DNA from: Streptomyces sp. 1331.2
GTDB taxonomy: Bacteria; Actinomycetota; Actinomycetes; Streptomycetales; Streptomycetaceae
Assembly: GCF_900199205.1 (NCBI RefSeq)
Contig: NZ_OBMJ01000001.1
Location: forward strand, 558,001-622,000
DNA length: 64,000 bases
Direction of reading: 5' to 3'
Shown piece after piece: positions 58,133 to 64,000 of this stretch. The translations under genes and the position numbers were made by a program. Numbering within the stretch: position 1 is the stretch's first letter; the number at the start of each line of letters is the position of its first letter. The notes below the pieces were generated by a model. That model ran no database searches, had not been told where the DNA came from, and saw only the letters and a list, made by a program, of their open reading frames with translations.

Positions 58133-59473
58133 CTACATCGCTTTCCCCGCCCGATGGGCGGCGATCAGGTCGCGGTACCAGGCGTAGGAGGCCCTGGGGG
58201 TGCGTTTCTGCGTCTCGAAGTCGACGTGGACCAGGCCGAAGCGCTGGTGGTAGCCCTCGGCCCATTCGAAGTTGTCGAGGAGGGACCAGGTGTAGTAGCC
58301 GCGGATGTCGACGCCTTCGGCGGAGGCGCGGGCGAGGGCGTCGAGGTGGGTGGCGAGGTAGTCGATGCGGGGCTGGTCGGGGACGGTCTCCTCGGTGACG
58401 GAGCAGCCGTTCTCGGTGATGGTGACGGGTGGGAGGGCTTTGCCGTAGGTGTCGCGGAGGCCGAGGAGGAGTCGGCGGAGGGCGTCGGGGACGACGGGCC
58501 AGCCGAAGGCGGTGTGGGGGACGTCGGGGATGTCGACCAGGTCGAAGGGCAGGCCCGGGTCGGTGGGGGCCGCGACGCGGGTCGGGTTGTAGAAGTTGAC
58601 GCCGAGGCCGTCGAGGCCGGGGGTGTGGACGAGGTCGAGGTCGCCGGGGAGGACGGCGCCGTAGATGTCCTCGGGGACGCCGAGGACGGAGAGGTCGGGG
58701 TAGCGGCCGAGCAGGACGGGGTCGGTGAACAGCCGGTTGTGCAGGGCGTCGTAGGCCTCGGCGGCGGCCGCATCGGCGGCGGAGTCGGAGGCCGGCTCGA
58801 CCGGGGTGAGGTTGTTGGAGAGCATCGCCTCCAAGCCGCGTTCGTGCAGGACCGAGGCGGCCAGGCCGTGGGCGAGGAGCTGGTGGTGGGCGGCCGGGAG
58901 GGCCTCGAACATCAGGGTGCGGCCGGGGGCGTGGGTGCCGAGGGCGTAGCCGAACACGGTGTGGACGAAGGGCTCGTTGAGGGTGATCCAGGCGGGAACG
59001 CGGTCGCCGAGCCGGTCGGCGGCGATCGCGGCGTACTCGGCAAAGCGGTACGCGGTGTCGCGGTTCAGCCAGCCGCCGTGGTCCTCCAGGGCCTGCGGGA
59101 GGTCCCAGTGGAAGAGGGTGGGCAGCGGGGTGATGCCCGCTTCCAGCAGTGCGTCCACGAGTCGGTCGTAGAAGGCGAGTCCGGCGGTGTTCACCGGCCC
59201 GCTGCCGGTGGGCAGGACACGGGACCAGGAGACGGAGAAGCGGTAGCCGCCCAACCCGAGGCCCCTCATCAGGGCGATGTCCTCGGGGTACCGGTGGTAG
59301 TGGTCGCAGGCCACCGCCCCCGTGTGCCCGTCGCGGATGGTCCCGGGCCGGGCGCAGAAGGTGTCCCAGACGGACGGGCCGCGGCCGTCTTCGTCCACCG
59401 CCCCCTCGATCTGGTACGCGGCAGTGGCAGCACCCCAGCGGAACCCCGCCGGCAGGTCGAAGCGATCCGGCAT
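58133..59473 (-). CDS. GH1 beta-glucosidase
   Basis: A 446-residue protein; AGGAGG six bases before the ATG. GH1 motifs: FRWGAATAAYQIEGAVDEDG, acid/base in TLNEPF (E167), nucleophile in ITENGCS (E354) and the aglycone/sugar-site WSLLDNFEWAEGY. No signal peptide, so it acts on disaccharides taken up by transporters. A palindrome lies at its promoter. Confidence 0.95.
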   Translation of the reverse strand: MPDRFDLPAGFRWGAATAAYQIEGAVDEDGRGPSVWDTFCARPGTIRDGHTGAVACDHYHRYPEDIALMRGLGLGGYRFSVSWSRVLPTGSGPVNTAGLAFYDRLVDALLEAGITPLPTLFHWDLPQALEDHGGWLNRDTAYRFAEYAAIAADRLGDRVPAWITLNEPFVHTVFGYALGTHAPGRTLMFEALPAAHHQLLAHGLAASVLHERGLEAMLSNNLTPVEPASDSAADAAAAEAYDALHNRLFTDPVLLGRYPDLSVLGVPEDIYGAVLPGDLDLVHTPGLDGLGVNFYNPTRVAAPTDPGLPFDLVDIPDVPHTAFGWPVVPDALRRLLLGLRDTYGKALPPVTITENGCSVTEETVPDQPRIDYLATHLDALARASAEGVDIRGYYTWSLLDNFEWAEGYHQRFGLVHVDFETQKRTPRASYAWYRDLIAAHRAGKAM

Positions 59474-59494
59474 GACAGCCTCCTGACAAGAATG

Positions 59495-59507
59495 TGAGGA
59501 GTCCTCA
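59495..59507. promoter_or_regulatory. Palindrome in the GH1 promoter region
   Basis: TGAGGAGTCCTCA, a perfect 13-base palindrome about an unpaired centre base, 22 bp upstream of the beta-glucosidase ATG. Probably an operator or part of the 5' leader. Confidence 0.4.
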
Positions 59508-59648
59508 TGTTATCGACGTGTCATCAGAACGCCAGAGGACCGTCACCACGCCGCCTCTGAGCAGGCAAACGTCAAGGTCCTTCGGGAATTCCAGCCAGCG
59601 GTGCCGCTCGGCCCACCAACCGGATCGCGTCACCCTGATCCACCAGCA

Positions 59649-59684
59649 GTGGCCCGTCGAGCTCCGAGGAGCGCGACGGGCCAC
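59649..59684 (-). terminator. Terminator of the second alpha-galactosidase gene
   Basis: Perfect 11-bp arms GTGGCCCGTCG / CGACGGGCCAC with a 14-nt loop, 34 bases past the stop codon. Confidence 0.65.
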
Positions 59685-59717
59685 CGAGCCGACCATGCCA
59701 GGAGGTGACGGTCCTGC

Positions 59718-62147
59718 CTAGAGGTGGCCGGCCGCTGCGGGGCTACCGGTCAGTGCCAGGGTGCTGTCCAGTTGCTGCCAGGTTCCGGACGGTCCGGTAC
59801 CGATCCGGTACCACTGCCACAGGGTGTTGTCGGTGGCCCGGGCGTAGACGTTGACCCGGGCACCCACCTGCGTCGCGGTCGGCGCACCGGCCACGGCGCG
59901 GCCGAGGTCGTACCAGGAGGACGACCAGCCGGCTGCGGCAGTCCAGCTGAGCTGGCCGACACTGTTGGTGGGCGCCAGAGCGGCGAACACCTCGATCTGG
60001 CCGGGGCCGCCGCTGACCGCTGTCGGCGACGAGGAGAGCGTGCCGCCGTGGCTGGTCCAGCCCGTCCACTCACCGTTGACGTAGCTCTTCTGCCACAGCG
60101 CGTTGTCGGTGCCGCGGGCGAAGACGTCGATCCGGTTGAGCGAGGCCACCGCGGCGGGGGCGCCGACGATGGTCGTCGAGTCGGGTGCGTCCAGGTACGC
60201 CCAACTGCTCGTCCAGTTGACGCCGTAGTAGTAGGCCGGGAGGTCGTTCGCGCCGGGCGTCTGCTGGAAGGTCTTCTGGTACACCTTGCCGTCCGTGCCG
60301 CGGACGAACACGTCGATGCGGTCACGTCCGAGGCTCGCCGCGGTGGGGCTGGCCGTGATGGTGCCGCCGAGGCTGGTCCAGCTGCCCCAGGCGCCGTTCT
60401 TGTAGGTGTTCTGCCACAGCGCGTTGTCCGCGCCCCGGACGAACACGTCGGTGCCGCCCGGGCTGGAGACGACGGCGGGTTCGCCCTTGATCGAGCCGGG
60501 GCCGGTGGTGCCGGCGGTGCCCAGCGCCAGGCTCTGCCAGGCCGACCAGGTGCTGCCGTTCCAGGTCTTCTGGCTCACACCGGACGCGGTCGGGACGAGG
60601 ACCGTCTCCGGCTGCTGCTCGGTGGCGCCGGTGAGCTTGAGCATCACGGACTGGTGGGGGGCCAGGGTGAAGTTCTGGGCGCCGGTCGAGCTGACGGTGC
60701 CCAGGTTCGCGCCGGTGTAGAGGTTCTGCACCGAGGCGGTGCCGTTCAGGCCGAGGTTCTGCGTGGTGAACGAGTGGTTCTGCGGGGTGCTGCTGCGGTT
60801 CACCAGCAGGACGGCCCGGGTGCCGGAGGCCGCCAACTGCTTGGACCAGACCTGGACGCTGCCGTTGTCCAGGACCTTCTGCCCCTGGTGGACGGCGCTG
60901 TCCTGGTCGACGGCGATCACGGACTCGTTGCCGACGACGGCCGCGGTCGCCGCGGTCAGGTTGGTGGTATCGGTGGCCAGCACGAGCGGCGCGCCCTGGA
61001 TGGCCCACATCCCGAAGTAGGACTGCTGCTCGTCCGGGGTGAGACCCCAGAGGGTGCCGGAGGTGCCGTGGGTCTGCTGCTGCCCGGTGCTCGGGTTGTC
61101 GCCGAAGCCGGGCCCGATCAGCAGGTAGTCCGGGTCGTTGTACTGGCCGGGGGCTTCGTTGCTGGGGTGGTCGTTCAGGTTGAAACTCTCGGAGACCTGA
61201 TCCCAGTTGATCCACGTCGCGCCGCCGTTGGACGTCGTCCCGTAGCCGGCGTTGCCCGTGATGTCGCGCCCGTTGCGCCAGGTGCGGGCCGCCGAGCCAC
61301 CCCACGTCCACGGGCCGTCCGGAGCGCCCGATCCCCACTCGCAGATCTCCAGCGCCAGCGGGTGCGTCACCCCGGTGGAGGTCTTCGCGTTGGCCGTCAG
61401 GCTGCCCCAGGCCTTGTAGTCCGCCATGACCGTGCTGTAACCGGACGGGATGCCGCCGCAGTGGTCGACCTTCACCCAGTCGAAGCCCCAGTCCGCGAAC
61501 GTGGTCACGTCCTTGGCCTCGTTGCCGCCGCTGCCGTGCTGGCCGCCGCAGCCGGTGGCGCCGGTGTCGGTGTACATGCCCGCCTGCATGCCGAGGGCGT
61601 GCACGTAGTCGGTGAGGTCCTTCATGGTGTTCAACGCGCGCGCGGGGACGGTGGTGCCGTTGGACAGCGTGACCGCCTTGGTCTGGGCGCCGGTCAGGAA
61701 GCCGGGCCTGGGGACCATGACGCCGTTGGCGTCGCGCCCGGTGCCGTTCTGGGTCCACCAGCCGCCGTCGAGGCTGACGTCGCGGTAGCCGAGGTCGGCG
61801 AGACTCTTGTGGCGGCCGGAGCCGTTGAGCCCGAGGTTCGCGTTCGGCGTCGCGAGTCCGGCCGCCTGGTCGGCGATGTTCTGGGCGGAGTAGTCGTTGT
61901 TGTAGAAGTACCAGGAGTTCCAGCCCATCGGCGGCGTCGTCGCGCCGTTCGCGCCGGGCGGGACCACCGCCTCGGCAGGGGTCGGGGTGCTGACGGCCGT
62001 GACCGTCAGTGTTCCGGCGATGATCATCGTGGCACTCAGCGCCGTGGCGAGGCGCCGCCGGCGCGGGCGGGCGGACGGAACGGACGATCGCGCGGAACCG
62101 ACCGCCGTCGGGTCCGGAAGGCCCGACGGTGCGGAGGGGAGGGACAT
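59718..62147 (-). CDS. Secreted GH27 alpha-galactosidase with PLL/tectonin-like beta-propeller
   Basis: An 809-residue protein; TAGGAG seven bases before the ATG. It has a long twin-arginine-like N-region (RPRRRRLATALSATMIIAG) and a signal peptide to ~60. GH27 catalytic domain ~70-510: TPPMGWNSWYF, nucleophile in WVKVDHC (D228) and acid/base in WRNGRDITG (D295). Residues ~520-809 are repeats of the type DVFVRGADNALWQ / GSWTSLGG, as in PLL-like fucose-binding or tectonin propellers; five or so blades can be seen. The lectin part differs from the CBM13 of the other GH27, implying different polymeric substrates. Confidence 0.9.
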   Translation of the reverse strand: MSLPSAPSGLPDPTAVGSARSSVPSARPRRRRLATALSATMIIAGTLTVTAVSTPTPAEAVVPPGANGATTPPMGWNSWYFYNNDYSAQNIADQAAGLATPNANLGLNGSGRHKSLADLGYRDVSLDGGWWTQNGTGRDANGVMVPRPGFLTGAQTKAVTLSNGTTVPARALNTMKDLTDYVHALGMQAGMYTDTGATGCGGQHGSGGNEAKDVTTFADWGFDWVKVDHCGGIPSGYSTVMADYKAWGSLTANAKTSTGVTHPLALEICEWGSGAPDGPWTWGGSAARTWRNGRDITGNAGYGTTSNGGATWINWDQVSESFNLNDHPSNEAPGQYNDPDYLLIGPGFGDNPSTGQQQTHGTSGTLWGLTPDEQQSYFGMWAIQGAPLVLATDTTNLTAATAAVVGNESVIAVDQDSAVHQGQKVLDNGSVQVWSKQLAASGTRAVLLVNRSSTPQNHSFTTQNLGLNGTASVQNLYTGANLGTVSSTGAQNFTLAPHQSVMLKLTGATEQQPETVLVPTASGVSQKTWNGSTWSAWQSLALGTAGTTGPGSIKGEPAVVSSPGGTDVFVRGADNALWQNTYKNGAWGSWTSLGGTITASPTAASLGRDRIDVFVRGTDGKVYQKTFQQTPGANDLPAYYYGVNWTSSWAYLDAPDSTTIVGAPAAVASLNRIDVFARGTDNALWQKSYVNGEWTGWTSHGGTLSSSPTAVSGGPGQIEVFAALAPTNSVGQLSWTAAAGWSSSWYDLGRAVAGAPTATQVGARVNVYARATDNTLWQWYRIGTGPSGTWQQLDSTLALTGSPAAAGHL

Positions 62148-62205
62148 CGAGAGCTCCTAGGTGGGGAGATCACGCGGGGCGGGGGGAGGTGAGCGGTGTG
62201 CTGTG

Positions 62206-62233
62206 GGCCCGCCCTTCGCACGAAGGGCGGGCC
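62206..62233 (-). terminator. Hairpin between RbsC-type permease and alpha-galactosidase genes
   Basis: Perfect 13-bp stem (GGCCCGCCCTTCG / CGAAGGGCGGGCC) with a 2-nt loop, 31 bases after the permease stop. Ends the ABC operon; some read-through into the galactosidase gene is possible. Confidence 0.75.
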
Positions 62234-62263
62234 GCTTCGGGGGCCTCGGGGCGCGGACAGGCC

Positions 62264-63304
62264 CTAAGCGGGCAGGCCGACGGCGCGTTCGCGGGCGCGG
62301 CGCTGCTGGATCACGACGGCGGCGACCAGCAGGGCGCCCTGGGCGACGTTCTGCCAGAAGGCGTTGATGCCCTGCACGGTGAGGCCGTTCTGGAGGGCTC
62401 CCAGCAGGGCGACCGCCAGCAGGGTGCCGCCGACGCCACCCTTGCCGCCCTTGAGGGCGCAGCCGCCGAGGGCGGCGGCGGTGATGGCCTGGAGTTCGAG
62501 GCCTTCGCTGCCGGAGACGGGCTGGCCGGAGCCGGTGCGGGCGGTGAGCAGGACGCCGGCGAGGGCGGCGACCATGCCGCTGAGTGCATAGACGGCGATC
62601 AGGTACTTGTTGAGGTTGATGCCGGCCAGGCGGGCGGCGGTGTCGTTGCCGCCGAGGGCGTAGATGTTGCGGCCGATGTCGGTGTACCTGAGCAGGACGT
62701 GCACGGCGGCCGCGACGAGCAGCAGCAGCCAGACCATGACCGGCAGGCCCGCGATCTTGCCCCGGCTCAGGAAGACGAACAGGCTGTCGTTGAGCACGTA
62801 GCCCTGCGCGGAGCCGTTGGAGATGAGCTGGGCGACGCCCTTGTAGGCGGCGAGGCCGGCGAGGGTGGCGATGGTCGGGTTGACCCGGCCGTGGATGATG
62901 ACGACACCGTTGAAGATGCCGATCCCGGCGCCGATGGCGACGGCGGCGCCGATCCCGAGGAGGGAGTTGGAGCCGGTGGAGGTGAAGACCATGGCACTGG
63001 TGACGGAGGCCAGGCCGGCCTGGGAGCCGACGGAGATGTCGAGGCCGCCGCAGATGATCACGACGGTCTGGACGACCGCGAGCAGGCCGGAGATGGTGGC
63101 GGCCTCGGCGATGACCTGGATGTTGTTCCAGCTCAGGTAGTTGGGGTTGAGCCACCCGAACACGGCGAGCACCAGGGCCATGGCGCCGATCAGGCCCAGG
63201 TTCTGACCGCCCGTCCGGGCCAGCCAGTTGCGGGTGTCGGCGGCAGGCGCCGGCCGGCCGCCGCTCTGATCGGGCTCTCGGTCGACGGAGAGGGCAGTCG
63301 TCAT
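62264..63304 (-). CDS. Sugar ABC transporter permease (RbsC/YtfT-like)
   Basis: A 346-residue protein; its ATG overlaps the ATPase stop (ATGA). BPD_transp_2 blocks: VVQTVVIICGGLDISVGSQAGL, GRVNPTIATLAGLAAYKGVAQL and GNDTAARLAGINLNKYLIAVY, with 8-10 membrane helices. It is adjacent to a secreted alpha-galactosidase, so galactose or a galactoside is a reasonable, unproven substrate. Confidence 0.92.
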   Translation of the reverse strand: MTTALSVDREPDQSGGRPAPAADTRNWLARTGGQNLGLIGAMALVLAVFGWLNPNYLSWNNIQVIAEAATISGLLAVVQTVVIICGGLDISVGSQAGLASVTSAMVFTSTGSNSLLGIGAAVAIGAGIGIFNGVVIIHGRVNPTIATLAGLAAYKGVAQLISNGSAQGYVLNDSLFVFLSRGKIAGLPVMVWLLLLVAAAVHVLLRYTDIGRNIYALGGNDTAARLAGINLNKYLIAVYALSGMVAALAGVLLTARTGSGQPVSGSEGLELQAITAAALGGCALKGGKGGVGGTLLAVALLGALQNGLTVQGINAFWQNVAQGALLVAAVVIQQRRARERAVGLPA

Positions 63305-64000
63305 CGGGTGCCTCCGGGGGCCGGGTCGGTTCCGGTGCGAGGTGCCGTGGCGGTCTCGTGCGGAAGGTCGGGGGTGAGGTCGTCGGCCATGGCGAGGGCG
63401 AGGATGGCCTCTTCGGTGGCCTCGGTGTGGTCGAGCCGGCCGGTGATGCGGCCGTTCTGCATGACGAGGATGCGGTCGGCCAGGCCGAGGACCTCGGGGA
63501 GTTCGGAGGAGATCACCAGGATCGCGGTGCCCTCGCGGGCGAGGTCGGCGATGATCTGGTAGATCTCGGCCTTGGCGCCGATGTCCACGCCGCGGGTGGG
63601 TTCGTCGAGGATCAGCAGGGCGGGTTTGCGGGCGAGCCAGCGGGCCAGGACGACCTTCTGCTGGTTGCCACCGGACAGGGTGCGGACCTCCGCCTCGATG
63701 GAGGGGGCACGCACCCGCAAGCGGTCCGAATACTCCTGGGCGAGCGCCTTCTCCTGATTCCGGTTGACGAACCGCCAACGGCGCAGCCTGCCGAGGCTGA
63801 CGAGCGAGGTGTTGTCGCGGATGGCGCGCTGGAGGAACAGGGCCTGGGCCTTGCGCTCCTCCGGAGCGAGGCCGATCCCGGCGCGGATCGCGTCGGCCGG
63901 GCCGCGCAGGCGGATGCGGTCGCCGTGGATCCGGACGGTTCCGGATCGTAGGGGGGTGTCGCCGGCCAGGGCGAGGGCGAGTTCGGAGCGGCCGGCGCCG
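63301..64000 (-). CDS. Sugar ABC transporter ATP-binding protein, C-terminal part (RbsA-like; 5' end outside window)
   Basis: 233 codons are visible. The segment GAGRSELALALAGDTPLRSG and the IGLAPEERKAQALFL loop, then RTLSGGNQQKVVLARWL (signature), ALLILDEPTRGVDIGAK (Walker B), and VISSELPEVLGLADRILVM, are typical of the second nucleotide-binding domain of RbsA-type duplicated ATPases. The N-terminal domain and start lie beyond base 64000. Confidence 0.92.
   Translation of the reverse strand, partial: GAGRSELALALAGDTPLRSGTVRIHGDRIRLRGPADAIRAGIGLAPEERKAQALFLQRAIRDNTSLVSLGRLRRWRFVNRNQEKALAQEYSDRLRVRAPSIEAEVRTLSGGNQQKVVLARWLARKPALLILDEPTRGVDIGAKAEIYQIIADLAREGTAILVISSELPEVLGLADRILVMQNGRITGRLDHTEATEEAILALAMADDLTPDLPHETATAPRTGTDPAPGGTR

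Overview
The window is very GC-rich throughout. Its genes sit in tight operons with ATGA or GTGA start/stop overlaps, GTG starts are frequent, and the content (sheath-type contractile injection system, LuxR and zf-HC2 anti-sigma proteins, ROK, many glycosidases) points to a filamentous actinomycete of the Streptomyces/Kitasatospora type. I see no rRNA, tRNA, insertion sequence, phage integrase or CRISPR array.

1-15010: a contractile injection system (CIS) locus. A minus-strand operon runs from an exported beta-propeller/DUF11 protein through a DUF4255 protein, an AAA+ ATPase, the sheath, the tube, a tail-assembly protein and a 52-residue DUF6760 protein to a Pro/Ala-rich VQR-repeat protein cut by the window edge. 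A LuxR-type regulator sits upstream. Divergent to it lies a single-pass membrane protein of the kind expected to tether cytoplasmic CIS particles. Next comes a DUF4157 (HELTH) protein with an unrecognised C-terminal half, the best candidate for CIS cargo.

15016-25591: a TetR regulator; an ECF sigma / zf-HC2 anti-sigma / ABC transporter operon containing a 9-bp minisatellite and an apparent 1-nt frameshift; DUF5996; a TPR-like protein; an MpaB-type oxygenase; and an orphan NarL-type sensor kinase.

25780-38526: a PLP-dependent decarboxylase divergent from an Lrp regulator, followed by a five-gene, fully coupled operon (PaaK-like ligase, MFS exporter, GNAT, LuxE-like acyl-protein synthetase, LuxC-ligase fusion) and an alpha-oxoamine synthase. 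This looks like a small uncharacterised biosynthetic cluster built around reduction of an activated acid.

38523-43657: a caspase-like protease / STAND NTPase / 14-blade WD40 protein translationally coupled to an alpha/beta-hydrolase. It is a plausible two-gene conflict or programmed-death module.

43895-46966: TetR and MMPL exporter, with a clear operator between them.

47037-53434 and 58133-64000: sugar utilisation (a XylFGH-like ABC transporter with ROK regulator, two GH27 alpha-galactosidases, a GH1 beta-glucosidase and the start of an RbsA/RbsC-type transporter). A LacI-type operator lies in front of the first galactosidase.

54067-57964: an ECF sigma / RskA-like anti-sigma pair with a secreted protein, a COG4315 lipoprotein and a DUF1996 protein. 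Four copies of one promoter-like motif (GTTGAACCG, 15 nt, CGTG/CGTC) in front of these genes suggest a compact self-regulated sigma regulon.
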